From positions 1 to 34,291 of the forward strand of contig JAICVB010000004.1 of assembly GCA_025935545.1 (NCBI GenBank): 34,291 nucleotides of DNA. The letters are read 5' to 3'. Within the stretch, counting starts at the first letter, position 1. Each line of letters opens with the position of its first letter. The DNA is from Gemmatimonadales bacterium (GTDB taxonomy: Bacteria > Gemmatimonadota > Gemmatimonadetes > Gemmatimonadales > GWC2-71-9). The notes under the pieces are model-generated. The model was given only the letters and a program-made list of their open reading frames with translations. It was not told the DNA's origin and searched no databases. Shown in pieces: positions 23,699 to 34,000 of the stretch. The translations under genes were made by a program, and so were the position numbers.

Positions 23699-24878
23699 GC
23701 ACTCCTCGTTGCACCCGGTCGAGCATCCCGCCGATGCGGCCTACCGCTTCGGTGATGCGCTCGGGGCTGACGGTGAGGGCAATGCGGAAGAACCCCTCGC
23801 CCGCGGGGCCGAACCCGCTGCCGGCCATCACCAGCGCCCCGGTCTCCTCGAGCGTCCGCCGCGCGAACGGCCCCGATGGCACGCCCGCCGGCAGCGGCAC
23901 CCACAGGTACATCGCCGCCTTGGGCGCCTCGAGCGTGAACCCGGCGGCGCGGAGCGCGGCAACGCCGGCATCCCTCCGGCGCTCGAGCTCCGCGCGGATC
24001 GGCGCCACGATGGCCTCCGCGTGGTCGAGCGCCACCACCCCGGCCTTCTGGATGGCGAGGAACGGCCCCGTGTCCACATACGACTTGACGCGCGTCAGCG
24101 CTGAGACGAGCTCCGGCCGGCCCACCGCGAACCCGATCCGCCAGCCGGTCATGGAGAAGCTCTTGGAGAGCGAGAAGAACTCGATCGCCACCTCCCGCGC
24201 GCCATCCACCTCGAAGATGCTGGGGGCGCGGTAGCCGTCGAAGGTGAGATCGCAGTATGCGTTGTCGTACGCCAGCAGGATCCCGTGCCGCCGGCACGCC
24301 GCGACCGTTCGCTCCAGGTACTCGCGGGTCGCGACGGCCGCCGTGGGATTGTTCGGGTAGTTCACGAAGACGATGCGCGCGCGGCGGAGCACGTCCGGCG
24401 GGAGGGTGTCGAGCTCGAGCAGGAAGTCGTGCTCCGGGCGCAGCGGCACGATGTGCGGCACGGCGCCGGCCAGCAACGCGCCGCCGAGGTACGCCTGGTA
24501 CCCCGGCTCGGGCACGATGGCCACGTCGCCCGGATTGATGACGGCGAGCGGCAGGTGGCTCAACCCCTCCTTCGAACCGATGAGCGGCAGCGTCTCCGTC
24601 ACCGGATCGAAGTGGAACCCGAACCGCCGCTCGACCCAGCGGGATGCCGCCTGGCGGAACTCGAGGAGCCCTTGCTGGAACCCGTACTTGCTGAGCGCCG
24701 GGTTGCCGAGGGCGCTCCGCATGGCCTCGACGACGATCGCGGGGGGCGGGGTGTCGTTGTCGCCCGCGCCCAGGTCGATCACGTCCATCCCCGACTCGAT
24801 GAGCCGCCGCTTGATCGTCGGGATTTCCGCCAGCGGATATCCGGGCAGGGCCTGCAGGCGATCGCTGAAGGTGATCAT
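23682..24878 (-). CDS. Class I/II PLP-dependent aminotransferase (LL-DAP aminotransferase-like)
   Basis: A cytoplasmic PLP enzyme of 398 residues. The ATG at 24878 overlaps the FAH gene stop as ATGA; the longer open frame is FAH shadow. Fold-type I landmarks are present: VIDLGAGDNDTPPP near the start, YGFQQGLLEFR, SKEGLSHLPLAVINPGD, VFVNYPNNPTAAVA, LAYDNAYCDLTFDG, and SLSKSFSMTGWRIGFAVG with the PLP lysine at K239. The order and wording resemble DapL2/AlaC-type enzymes (LL-diaminopimelate or alanine/glutamate aminotransferases). The substrate cannot be fixed from sequence reading alone. Its neighbours (FAH hydrolase, helicase) do not point to a single pathway. Confidence 0.88.
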   Translation of the reverse strand: MITFSDRLQALPGYPLAEIPTIKRRLIESGMDVIDLGAGDNDTPPPAIVVEAMRSALGNPALSKYGFQQGLLEFRQAASRWVERRFGFHFDPVTETLPLIGSKEGLSHLPLAVINPGDVAIVPEPGYQAYLGGALLAGAVPHIVPLRPEHDFLLELDTLPPDVLRRARIVFVNYPNNPTAAVATREYLERTVAACRRHGILLAYDNAYCDLTFDGYRAPSIFEVDGAREVAIEFFSLSKSFSMTGWRIGFAVGRPELVSALTRVKSYVDTGPFLAIQKAGVVALDHAEAIVAPIRAELERRRDAGVAALRAAGFTLEAPKAAMYLWVPLPAGVPSGPFARRTLEETGALVMAGSGFGPAGEGFFRIALTVSPERITEAVGRIGGMLDRVQRGVLAATP

Positions 24879-25501
24879 GACGCCGGCGCACTCCGAACGG
24901 GGTTGGACAGCGTGCCAACGCCGGGGATCTCCACCTCCACGACGTCGCCGGGGGCGAGGCGGCCGACGCCCGCCGGGGTCCCGGTGAGGATGAGATCGCC
25001 TGGTTCCAGCGTCATCACGCCGCTGATGTAGGCGACGAGATCGGGAATCGGGAAGTGCATGTCGGTGGCCGGTGCTCGCTGGCGCTCCGCGCCGTTCACC
25101 CGCGTCACCACGCTGAGCGCGCGCCAGTCGAGCCCCTCCGCCACCCGCTCGCCGACGGGGCAGAAGGTGTCGAAGCCCTTGGCCCGGCCCCATTGCCCAT
25201 CGGGCTTCTGGAGGTCGCGCGCCGTCACGTCGTTGGCACACACGTAGCCGCGGATTCCCCGCTCGGCGGCGGCGGCATCCACCCGCCGGAGCCGCCGCCC
25301 GATCACCACGCCGATCTCTCCTTCGTACTCCACCTGGGCGGACGCCGGGGGAAGCTCGATGGCGTCGCCGCTCCCGATCAGCGCGCTGGGCGGCTTGAAG
25401 AACAGCATCGGCCGCTCGGGCACCTCGTTGCCCAGCTCCTTCGCGTGCGCGACATAGTTCCGCCCGACGCAGACGATCTTGGAGGGGGTGACCGGGATCA
25501 T
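24875..25501 (-). CDS. FAH-family hydrolase (FAHD1/acylpyruvase-like)
   Basis: A protein of 208 residues, a single FAH domain as in FAHD1/YcgM, which hydrolyse acylpyruvates or decarboxylate oxaloacetate with Mg2+. The ATG at 25501 overlaps the helicase stop as ATGA. Typical blocks are KIVCVGRNYVAHAKELGNE, MLFFKPPSALIGSG, the metal-binding EYEGEIGVVIG, GYVCANDVTARDLQ, AKGFDTFCPVGE and LILTGTPAGVG. All expected acidic metal ligands (the Glu pair and the Asp in ANDVT) are present. The substrate is uncertain because the family is broad. It is transcribed between the JAMM-DinG helicase and an aminotransferase, with 4-base overlaps on both sides. Confidence 0.93.
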   Translation of the reverse strand: MIPVTPSKIVCVGRNYVAHAKELGNEVPERPMLFFKPPSALIGSGDAIELPPASAQVEYEGEIGVVIGRRLRRVDAAAAERGIRGYVCANDVTARDLQKPDGQWGRAKGFDTFCPVGERVAEGLDWRALSVVTRVNGAERQRAPATDMHFPIPDLVAYISGVMTLEPGDLILTGTPAGVGRLAPGDVVEVEIPGVGTLSNPVRSAPAS

Positions 25502-28002
25502 ACGGTGGCTCCGATGCCGTTGCGGGCGAAGAAGTCCTCGCACTTGGTGCGGACCTGTGCCCAGGTGCCCACGATCCGCTCGGCGCGGGGCAGCCCGTGG
25601 AGGACCGTGGGTCCGTACCGCTTGCTGATGACGCGGCTGTCGAGCAGGATCACCACACCCGCGTCCTGCCTGCTCCGGATCAGCCGGCCGAATCCCTGCT
25701 TGAGCTTGAGCGCCGCGTGCGGCACCAGGTAACCGGTGAACCCGTCCTCCCCCTGCTCCGACAGGCGCTCGAGACGCGCCGCCGTGAGGGGCTCGGACGG
25801 CACCTTGAAAGGTAGTTTGTTGAGCACGAGCGCGCGGAGCGCGCGCCCGGGCACGTCCACGCCCTCCCAGAACGAATCGGTGCCGAGCAGGATCGCGTTG
25901 CCCAGCTCCCGAAAACGCCGGAGCAGCGCATCGCGCGGGGCGTCACCCTGGACCAGCAGCGGCCAGCGGGTGCCGAGGGCGTGGCGCAGCGATGCGGCGG
26001 CCCGCTGCAGCGCGGCGTGGCTGGTGAACAGGACGAACATCCCGCCATCGGATGCATAGGCGAGGTCCGTGACCACCTGCGCCACGGCGGCCGAATGCCC
26101 GGCCTCGTCCTCCCGCGGCTCGGGAATGTCGGTGGGGATCCCGAAGAGGCACTGCGATGGGTAGTCGAACGGCGACGGGAAGATCTCGCGGACCGTCACG
26201 GGTGACGCGTCCCCGCCCAGCCCGACGCGGGACTCGAGGAAGCCGAAATCGCCGCCGGCGGCCAGGGTCGCGCTCGTCAGCACCGTCGTGTCGAGACGGT
26301 CGAAGATCAGCTCGCGGAGGATCGGAGCGAGGTCGAGCGGCACCGCCGCCAGCGCGACATCCTGCGAGCGGCGCCCGCTCCGCTCCATCCACCGCACCAT
26401 CGGCGGGCCTCCCGTCGCCGGACGAAGCGTCCGGTTCAGTGCATCGGCCACGCCATCGAGTCGCCGCGTGACCCCGCGGAGCTCCTGCAGCAGCGCGCCG
26501 CGGCGCTCGCTGTCCTCAGCCTGGCCGAGACGGTCGGCGATCGTCTCGACCAGCTCCTTGAGCGCCCGGAACGCCGTGAGGGCCGCGTCCAGCTCGGCAC
26601 CGAGGCCTTCGGCCCAGACGGCGTGGCTTCCGAAGGTGTCATCGAGGCGCAGCTGCCCCCCGCCGAGCCCCTCGAGAAGGGCATGCAGTCGGAGGAACAG
26701 CTGCTCGGTGGAGCGGCGGGCGTCGCCCACGGCCGGCAGGAGCCGCTCGCGGAGGAGGTCGAGGCTCGCCCGGCTCATGAGATCCGCCCGAGCCGCGAGC
26801 TCGTGCGCCAGGGTGGGCGCGAGGCCGCGGCCATTGCGCTCGAAGCGGCCCATCAGCCGGCGGACCGAGCGGCTCGAGACCTGGACGCCGAGGTGACTCG
26901 CCGCCACGTCCTCGAGGTGGTGGGCCTCGTCGAGGATGAGGCGGCGGTAGGGCGGCAGCACCGCCGCCTCGTTCCAGTTGTCCTGCTCCTTCCGCACCGC
27001 GAGGTCGGCCGCCAGGAGGTGATGGTTCACGACCACGATGTCGGCCTCCGCCGCCCGCCGGCGTGCACGGAACAGGAAGCAGCGGTCGAAGTGCTCGCAC
27101 TTCATGCGCATGCACAGGTCGGGCTCGGCGCTGACTTCGTCCCACACCTCCCCGGTCGGCTGGACCGGCAGGTCGCTCAGGGTGCCGTCGGGCGTACGGC
27201 CGGCCCATTCGGCGATGTCGTAGAGCTCCTCCAGCTTGTCCTGCTCCAGCAGGGTACGCTGCGCCGCCACCGCCTGGTGCATGCGCGCGAGGCAGAGATA
27301 GTTCCGCCAGCCCTTGAGGAGCGCGAAGGTCGGGGTGTGCTCCTCGGTGCCCAGTGCCTTCCGGAGGAGCGGCAGGTCCTTGCCGACCAGCTGCTCCTGC
27401 AGGTTGATCGTGTTGGTGCTGACGATGGTGCGCTGCCCGTTGGCGCGGGCCCAGGCCAGCGCCGGCACGAGGTACGCAAACGATTTCCCCACTCCCGTCC
27501 CCGCCTCGAGCAGGAGCGTGCCGCCGTCGTTGTACCCGTCGGCGATGTAGGCGGCCATGTCGCGCTGGCTCTGCCGATCCTCGTACTGGCCCATCAGCCG
27601 CGCGATCGGGCCTTCCTCACCGAGCGACTCGATGACGTCGAACGGATCGATGGGCGCGGTGGGCTGATCCCGCGGCACCTCCACCACGACGTACAGCTCG
27701 GTGGCGTCGTTGTTCAGGATGCCGAACCCCACGCCGCCGTCGTGGAGGCGGGCGGCGACGGCCAGGTCGGGCCCGGACGGATCGAGCCGCCCGCTCGGGT
27801 GGTTGTGCAGCAGCATCTCGCCCCGTTCCGCCGTGCCGGGAAGGGCGAGGACCATCTCGACGGTGCCGCGCGCGCCGACGCGCGCGTCGGTGACGACGCC
27901 GTCCCGGTCCAGTCGGGCGACGAACGACACCTCGCGCCCACCCGCGGCCGCGATCTCGGCGGCCAGGTGGGCGCGGACCCCGGGGGCGATCCGCTCGCTC
28001 AC
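25498..28002 (-). CDS. JAMM (RadC-like) domain fused to DinG-type Fe-S helicase
   Basis: A cytoplasmic fusion of 834 residues. The GTG at 28002 overlaps the preceding stop as GTGA. Residues ~1-110 form a JAB/MPN domain with the full JAMM set: Glu24, His66-x-His68-Pro, Ser76 and Asp79 (HNHPSGRLDPSGPD). Residues ~120-834 are a superfamily 2 XPD/DinG helicase: Q-motif region ~141-149, Walker A AGTGVGKS (167-174), four Fe-S cysteines Cys237, Cys297, Cys302 and Cys308, and the DEAH box (358-361). Motif V is DSFWEGVDVPG and motif VI is QGFGRLIRSR. The 5- and 6-residue steps between the last three cysteines equal those in E. coli DinG. A DNA-repair or R-loop/G4 unwinding role is expected from the family; what the JAMM domain cuts or binds is unknown. 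Confidence 0.93.
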   Translation of the reverse strand: MSERIAPGVRAHLAAEIAAAGGREVSFVARLDRDGVVTDARVGARGTVEMVLALPGTAERGEMLLHNHPSGRLDPSGPDLAVAARLHDGGVGFGILNNDATELYVVVEVPRDQPTAPIDPFDVIESLGEEGPIARLMGQYEDRQSQRDMAAYIADGYNDGGTLLLEAGTGVGKSFAYLVPALAWARANGQRTIVSTNTINLQEQLVGKDLPLLRKALGTEEHTPTFALLKGWRNYLCLARMHQAVAAQRTLLEQDKLEELYDIAEWAGRTPDGTLSDLPVQPTGEVWDEVSAEPDLCMRMKCEHFDRCFLFRARRRAAEADIVVVNHHLLAADLAVRKEQDNWNEAAVLPPYRRLILDEAHHLEDVAASHLGVQVSSRSVRRLMGRFERNGRGLAPTLAHELAARADLMSRASLDLLRERLLPAVGDARRSTEQLFLRLHALLEGLGGGQLRLDDTFGSHAVWAEGLGAELDAALTAFRALKELVETIADRLGQAEDSERRGALLQELRGVTRRLDGVADALNRTLRPATGGPPMVRWMERSGRRSQDVALAAVPLDLAPILRELIFDRLDTTVLTSATLAAGGDFGFLESRVGLGGDASPVTVREIFPSPFDYPSQCLFGIPTDIPEPREDEAGHSAAVAQVVTDLAYASDGGMFVLFTSHAALQRAAASLRHALGTRWPLLVQGDAPRDALLRRFRELGNAILLGTDSFWEGVDVPGRALRALVLNKLPFKVPSEPLTAARLERLSEQGEDGFTGYLVPHAALKLKQGFGRLIRSRQDAGVVILLDSRVISKRYGPTVLHGLPRAERIVGTWAQVRTKCEDFFARNGIGATV

Positions 28003-29291
28003 GTCTTCAGTTCTTTCTTCTTGGCTGCCGGGAAGAGGACGTTGTTGAGGATGAGCCGATACCCGGGCGAATGCGGATGCAGGGACAGGTCGGTAGGCGC
28101 GTCCCCGATCTGGTGCTGTGGATCCTCGGGATCGTGGCCGCCGAAGAACGTCCAGGTGCCCTGCCCGTGCTCCCCGTGGATGTACTTGGTCCAGGGCGCG
28201 CCGGGCTCGTCGGCCAGGACGGTCACGGCGGGCTTGAGCGTGCGGCGGGTGAAGGAGGTCGTGAGCCCGTAGAAGTCCGGGATCACCTGGCGATGGTTCT
28301 GCACCAGCATCGAGGCGACGGGGTCGATCTTGGCGCTGAACCCGAAGAGGGTGAAGGAGCCGAGGGGCTGCCGGCGGTCGGGCGCGTTGACCTGATGGCC
28401 GTCGATGTCGGAATAGGACGGAGTCGTGGGGCTCAGCTCCAGCTGCGCGTGCTGGAACGCGAGCGCCCGGTCCCAGTGCATCTTGGCGGCGGCATCGGGA
28501 TCCATCGGAGTGCCGTCGGCGTAGGCGGCGGCGATGTCCACCCCGTCGCTGGCGAGGGCCAGGTCGAGCGTTTCGGTCGCGGTGCACATCGCGAAGAGGA
28601 ACCCGCCGCGCTCGACGAACCCGCTGATCCGCTGGGCCACCGCCCGCTTTTCCGCGGGCACGTTCGCGAAGCCCAGCTGCTTCGCCATCGCCGTGTTGCG
28701 CTGGATCATCTCCGACAGCCAGGGCGCGCCGGCGTAGTTGAGCACGAACTTGGAGTACTGGCCCGTGAAGTCCTCGTGGTGCAGGTGCAGCCAGTCGAAG
28801 GTCGGGAGCTTTCCGGCTACGACCTCCGGGTCCCAGACCTTCTCGTACTTCACGCCCGCGTAATCCAGCGCCATCGTGACGGCATCGTCCCACGGTGCCG
28901 CGTTGGGCGGCGCGTACACCGCCACCTTCGGCGCCTTCTCCAGGGGGACGGCATCCATGTTCCCCTGCTGGATCTCCCCGCGAATGCGGGTCACGCGGCC
29001 ATCATCCGGAGCTTCGGTCGAGATGCCGTTGAGCGCCGCGTCGCGCGCCGCCGCGGACTCCGCGGGCAGGAGGAACGAGCCGCCCCGGTAATTGATGAGC
29101 CACTCGACGCGCACCCCGCGCTCGAGCGCGCGATACGCGAGGCCGTACGCCTTGAGATGATCCGACTGGGCATCGTCCATCGGGACCAGAATCCACGGCC
29201 CCGCGCGGCCGCCCAGGAAGCGTGGGAGGCGGCCGAGGGGGGCGAGCGCGGCGGCGCCGGCGGCCGCGCGGACGAAGTCGCGCCGCTTCAC
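27999..29291 (-). CDS. Tat-signal exported protein, family often labelled 'asparagine synthetase B'
   Basis: A protein of 430 residues. The GTG start overlaps the TPR gene stop as GTGA. It opens with KRRDFVRAAAGAAALAPL, a twin-arginine-type signal, implying export in folded form. Mature motifs include ILVPMDDAQSDHLKAYGLAY, VEWLINYRGGSFLLP, WLHLHHEDFTGQYSKF, FAMCTATETLDLAL and FFGGHDPEDPQHQIGD. I recall this set from Bacteroidota-type proteins carrying the label asparagine synthetase B. The protein shows neither an N-terminal catalytic Cys nor a PP-loop SGGxDS, so the label looks wrong. The His-rich C-terminus (HGEHGQ, SLHPHSPGY) suggests metal binding. The real function is unknown. It lies upstream of the JAMM-DinG gene in one transcript. 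Confidence 0.78.
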   Translation of the reverse strand: MKRRDFVRAAAGAAALAPLGRLPRFLGGRAGPWILVPMDDAQSDHLKAYGLAYRALERGVRVEWLINYRGGSFLLPAESAAARDAALNGISTEAPDDGRVTRIRGEIQQGNMDAVPLEKAPKVAVYAPPNAAPWDDAVTMALDYAGVKYEKVWDPEVVAGKLPTFDWLHLHHEDFTGQYSKFVLNYAGAPWLSEMIQRNTAMAKQLGFANVPAEKRAVAQRISGFVERGGFLFAMCTATETLDLALASDGVDIAAAYADGTPMDPDAAAKMHWDRALAFQHAQLELSPTTPSYSDIDGHQVNAPDRRQPLGSFTLFGFSAKIDPVASMLVQNHRQVIPDFYGLTTSFTRRTLKPAVTVLADEPGAPWTKYIHGEHGQGTWTFFGGHDPEDPQHQIGDAPTDLSLHPHSPGYRLILNNVLFPAAKKKELKT

Positions 29292-31030
29292 GTGCGGGGC
29301 ACCGCGCCGCGGGCCTCGTCGAGGGCGCGCCGCGCCTGCGGCACCAGGGCGCTGGTCGAGTAGGTCAGGATCATGTGCTCCAGCGTGCTGACGGCTTCAT
29401 CCCGCCGCCCCAGGCTCACGAGCAGCCGGCCCAGCTCGAGCTCGGCGGCCGGCGCGGTGGCGGGCGCCGCTTCCTGGTCGGCCGCCCGGAACAGGCGTTC
29501 GGCATCCGGCAAGCGACCCCGGGCGAGCTCGATGCGCCCCGCCAGCAGGCGGAGCTCGGCGCCGCCCCTGTCGGGCGGGAGCTTTCCCGCGGCGCCGACG
29601 AACCCCGCCACCGCGGCCGTGCTGTCGCCCTTCTCCAGCGCGAGGAATGCCGCGCCGATCGCGGGGGCGCTGTCCGCCTCGATGCGCTGAAGAAGTGCCA
29701 GCAGCGACGCACGGGCAGACGCCTCCTCGCGCGTGCCGGTGTAGGGCCCCGCGGCACGGAGCCGGGCCGTGGCGCCCCGGATGTCGCCGCGAAGCAGCGC
29801 GATCCGGCCCGCGACCGCCAGTCCCTCGACGGTGCTGTCGGCCGCGATCATCGACTCGGCGCGCGACAACTCGCCGCGGCGCGCCCAGCCCCATGCCACC
29901 CGGCGCGCGAGGGACGCGTACTCCTCGGGCGGAACGCCCGCGCGGGCGGCCTGCAGCCGCCGCTCGGCTTCGTCGGCACGGCCTTCTCCCAGCAGCACGC
30001 TCACCGCGGTGCCGACCGCGCTCGCCGGCGCCGCGGGTTCACGCCCCGCCCCCGCCCCGTCGAACATCCTGCGTGCAGCTTCCGCGTCGCCTGCGTCGGC
30101 ATAGGCCTGGGCCGCCAGCATGCGGGCGCGGGCCGCGGCGGCGCCGCTCGTGCGGGCGGCGATCGCCTCGAGGGTCATGCCGCGGGCCTGCCGGGCGGGG
30201 GTGGCCGCGGCAGCGGGACTCAGCTGAAGGGCCTCGAGAAACTGGTTGAGCCGCTCGACCGCCTCGCCATTCTCGGTGGGCAGCGAGGAGGCCACGAGCC
30301 GAAAGCCGCCGACCGGATCGCCCCACCGGGCCACGAGCGTTCCCGCGAGCCGGCGTCCCTCCCCCGATCCGTCCTGCTCGAGCTGCCGGAGGATGTCGGG
30401 TCGGGCACGCTCAGGCGCGGGTGAGAGCATGGCCAGCGCCGCGAAGCGGAATCCGCTCATCTGCCGAATGGCCGCGATCCACTCGACCGCGCCCGTCGTC
30501 CAGCTGCCCTCAGCGACCGCGACCTGCGCCGCTTCGGGAGCGAGCGCGTCGGCGCGGCCGAGCCGCCGGCGCGCGAGGCTGATCGCGGCCTGCGCCGCGG
30601 CCCTGTCGCCGCGACCGATGGCCGCGCCGACCCATTCGCGATACGGCGCCTCGTCCCCGGGCGCCAGCGCGGCCCAGTGCTCCACCGCCGCGCGGAGGCT
30701 GTCGCCGGGCCCGACGGCCGACCACGTGCGCACCAGCACCGCATAGCCCACGGCGGGGGAGACGCCGGCGGCAATCGCCGCGCGCGCCGGAGCCAGCAGC
30801 TCGCCCGACCGGTTGAGCGGCACCAGCGCCCGCTCGAGGCCGAGCAGGGCGGCGGGATCCGCCGCGTGCGCCGCGAGGACCGATCGATATGCGTCGGCCG
30901 CCGCTGCAAAGCTGCCCTGTCGCTCCAGGTCGAGCCCGCGGGCCAGGGCCGGCTGCTGGGCGCGGGTGGTCCGCGCACCCGTCACGGTGATGGCGGCCAG
31001 CAGCGTGATCGCGCCCGGGAGTCGCCTCAT
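29288..31030 (-). CDS. TPR-repeat periplasmic protein
   Basis: A protein of 580 residues starting at the ATG at 31030, which overlaps the DUF4175 stop as ATGA. A signal peptide of ~24 residues ends near TTRAQQ. The rest is almost entirely alpha-helical, Ala/Arg/Leu rich, with tetratricopeptide-like units: for example ARGLDLERQGSFAAAADAYR near residue 30, and ELELGRLLVSLGRRDEAVST near the C-terminus. There is no catalytic motif. TPR proteins paired with BatA/DUF4175-type genes are usually periplasmic scaffolds in envelope-stress or aerotolerance-type clusters; the partner by position is the DUF4175 protein. Repeat number was not counted exactly. Confidence 0.85.
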   Translation of the reverse strand: MRRLPGAITLLAAITVTGARTTRAQQPALARGLDLERQGSFAAAADAYRSVLAAHAADPAALLGLERALVPLNRSGELLAPARAAIAAGVSPAVGYAVLVRTWSAVGPGDSLRAAVEHWAALAPGDEAPYREWVGAAIGRGDRAAAQAAISLARRRLGRADALAPEAAQVAVAEGSWTTGAVEWIAAIRQMSGFRFAALAMLSPAPERARPDILRQLEQDGSGEGRRLAGTLVARWGDPVGGFRLVASSLPTENGEAVERLNQFLEALQLSPAAAATPARQARGMTLEAIAARTSGAAAARARMLAAQAYADAGDAEAARRMFDGAGAGREPAAPASAVGTAVSVLLGEGRADEAERRLQAARAGVPPEEYASLARRVAWGWARRGELSRAESMIAADSTVEGLAVAGRIALLRGDIRGATARLRAAGPYTGTREEASARASLLALLQRIEADSAPAIGAAFLALEKGDSTAAVAGFVGAAGKLPPDRGGAELRLLAGRIELARGRLPDAERLFRAADQEAAPATAPAAELELGRLLVSLGRRDEAVSTLEHMILTYSTSALVPQARRALDEARGAVPRT

Positions 31031-34000
31031 CGCGCGGCCGGCTCCGAGAGGCGGCGGAAGTAGTCCACCACCAGCCGGCGCTCCTCGGGCGAGAGCCGCT
31101 GCAGCTCGTCCCATCCCGGCATCCGGGGCCGCCCCGATTCGTCGTCGAGGCGCGCGCGGAGCGCGGGCGGCAGGCTCACGCTGTCACCCGTCGCCGTGGT
31201 GCTCTGCCGCTCCTTCTTCTCGTCCTCCTCGCGGCCCTGCAGCGTGCGGCCCGCATCGAGCATGCGGCGGAAGAGCCGCTCCTGCCGCTCGACGGTGCGA
31301 CGGTCGAGGCGGCCGGCCTCCATCTGGCGCGCGAGCTCCTTCGCCTCGTTCGCCATTTCGCCGGCGCCCGGCATGTTGCCCTGCGCGCGCATGCGCTCGA
31401 GCTGCTCGCCGAGGGCCCGCTGCCTGGCCCCGAGCTGCCGCATGGCCGACTCCATGCCGCCGGCACCGAGCATTGGGAGCATCCCCGCGCCCTGCTGGCC
31501 CAGCTGGCCCTGCTGGCGCGCCATCTGTCCCATCCGCTCGATCGCCTCCGCCATGCCGCTTCCCGACTGCGCCCCGGAGACGTCGCTGCGCGACCGCACC
31601 AGCTCGTAGCTGGCCGCGTTGAGCGCGTCCACCGCCGCGCCGGCCCGTTCGGCCGCCTCCCGCGCGTTGGGGGACGCCGACGATACCGCCTCCCGCGCCT
31701 GTTCCATCTGCTGCTGCGCGGCGGACAGCGCGGCCCCGATCTGCGGCGAGATCAGCGCGTTCTTGCCGGCGGCCTGCCTGAGCTGGTCGAGCAGCTTCTG
31801 CACCCCCTCCTCCACCGCCCCCTGTTCCCCGCGGGCGCCGGCCACGTTGCCACCCTGCTGGAACTGCTGCTGCACCTTGAGCTCGCGCTCCGTGAGCCGC
31901 GCCGTCTCCGCCAGCGAGCGATCCAGCGCGTCCGCCACCTCCTGCCGCCACTCGGCCTGCATCGCCTCCTTCATCTGGTCGATCTGCGCACCCATCGGCT
32001 CGAGCGACTGGGCGGCCTGCTCGCCCTGCTGCCCGGCGCGCGACCGCTGCCCCGCGCTCGCCGACTGCGCCGCCGATTTCATCTGACCGGCGGCCGCCTT
32101 CGCGCGCTCGGCCGCGGTCTCGAGCGGCTTCGCGTGGGCGGAATCACCCGCCTGCTCCGCCGCGTCGCGGAGCGCCGCGGCAAGGGAGTCGGCGCGGGCG
32201 GCCAGCTCCTGTTCCGCCGCCGCGGCGCGCGCGGAGTCGGCGCGCGCGACCTGCTCGTTCCACTGACGCTGCTCCTGCGCGAGATCGCGTGCCTCCTCCG
32301 AGAGATTCGCGAGCTCGCCTTCGAGCGCCGCCCGCTTGAAGAGCTCGCGCGCGCGCTCGAGCGCCTCCTTGAGCTGCCGCTGGGCCTCGGCGAGCCCCTT
32401 GAGGGCCTCCTGGGCGCGCTCGGCGTCCAGCTGCTTGAGCGCGTCCTGCAGCTCGGCCAGCCGCTCCCGCATCTCGGGGGTCAGCGCCTGGTCCAGCTGA
32501 CGGCGGATCTCGTCGAGATGCTTCTGCCATTCGGGATCGTTGAGCCCCGCCTGCCGCGCGCTTTCCTGGAGCTGTTCGATGGACTGCTTCAGGGCTTCCG
32601 CCTCCCGTACGAGCTGCTCCTGCGCCTGCCCCGCCGCCTCCGCCTTGCGCGCCTGGTCGTACTGCAGCGTGCGCTCGCTCCCCGGCTGGGCGGCGTTGTC
32701 CGGCCGCGGCTGCTCGGCCGCGAGGTCCTCCGATTGCCGCTCGAGCTGCGCGCTGCGCTCGGCGATCGAGTCGAGCCGCCCCGCGATGGCGTCGCTCGCC
32801 TCGCGCTGGGCGGCGCGCATCTCGCTCGCCGTCGGGATCCGGATCACGAATTCGCGGGAGCGGCCCACGTGCGCCGCCGGCGCGTTGTCGCCGGCCACGG
32901 CCCGGTAGCGGAGGGAGTCGCCCGGGAGGAGGCCCCGCCGGTCGAGCAGCAGGCTCCACGCGACAATGGCCCGGTCGGGCCGTCCCGCCGGGAGCGGAAT
33001 CGTCTCCCGCAGCACCGAATCGCCCACGCCGAGCCGGCTCACCCGCCGGCTCTCCAGGGTGACGCTGGCCAGGCCGTGGTCGTCGCGCACGTCGATCACG
33101 AGCGGAACCTTGAGATCGAGGGGCGCGACGGTGTCGGCGCCAGGCACGGGGATCTCCACGTGCGGCGCGCTGTCGGCCAGCACGCGGATCGGCAGGCGGA
33201 CGGTGTCGCCGCCGATCGGCGCGCCGCTTGCCGTCGTGAGCGTGAGCGTCCATGCGCCGCTCGATGCGGGCACGAGGCTGCCGGCGAAGGTCGCCCCGCG
33301 AACCGCCAGTGCGTGCGCTTCCCGGCCGGCCGCCCAGGCAGCGGCGCGGAGCTCCGCCGTCGCTTCGCCCCGGGTGTCGAGCCGGGTCCCCGCCGGCACC
33401 ACGATGGTGTCGCCACCGACCGGAAGCGGCTCGTCGTCGAGGTGGAGGTATGGCGGGTAGTGCGCGCTCACGGTAAGCGTCCCGAGGAAGGCCGGGAGGC
33501 GGACGTGCACGAGCACGGTATCGGAGCTCCGAGTTCCGCTCGTGAGGCGCGCGTAGAGGTCGCTCTCCAGCGGACCGATCCGCCGCTCGGCATGACCGGT
33601 CGAATCGAGCGCGACGGCCTGCGGCCGCCATCCCTCGCCGGGCGCGCGAAGCCAGAGCGTGGCCTGCCGCCGTCCCAGGGCGTCCATCGCGAGCGAAACA
33701 GTCGAGCCGCGGTCCACGGCGCGGGCCGACGCGCGCAGCCGCACCGGTGCGCGCGTCGCCTCCCACGCGCGGTGCGGATGCCAGAGCGCGGCGGCGGTTC
33801 CCCGGACCGGCCCCGCCGTGCCGATCACCGCGAAGCCCGCGAGCGCCGACAGCGCGCCGGCCATGGCACGACGCCGGACCGGCGCCGCGATGGGCTCGAG
33901 CGCGCCCGGACCGCGGACACGAACGGCGTCGGCACCCGAGCTGTCCGCCGTGGCGTAGAGGGCATCGCTCCCGCCCGGCGCGGGCGGGACGAGCAGCGAT

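Noticed and set aside
26623-28272. 549-residue plus-strand open frame opposite the helicase
   Set aside because: All helicase and JAMM motifs lie on the minus strand.
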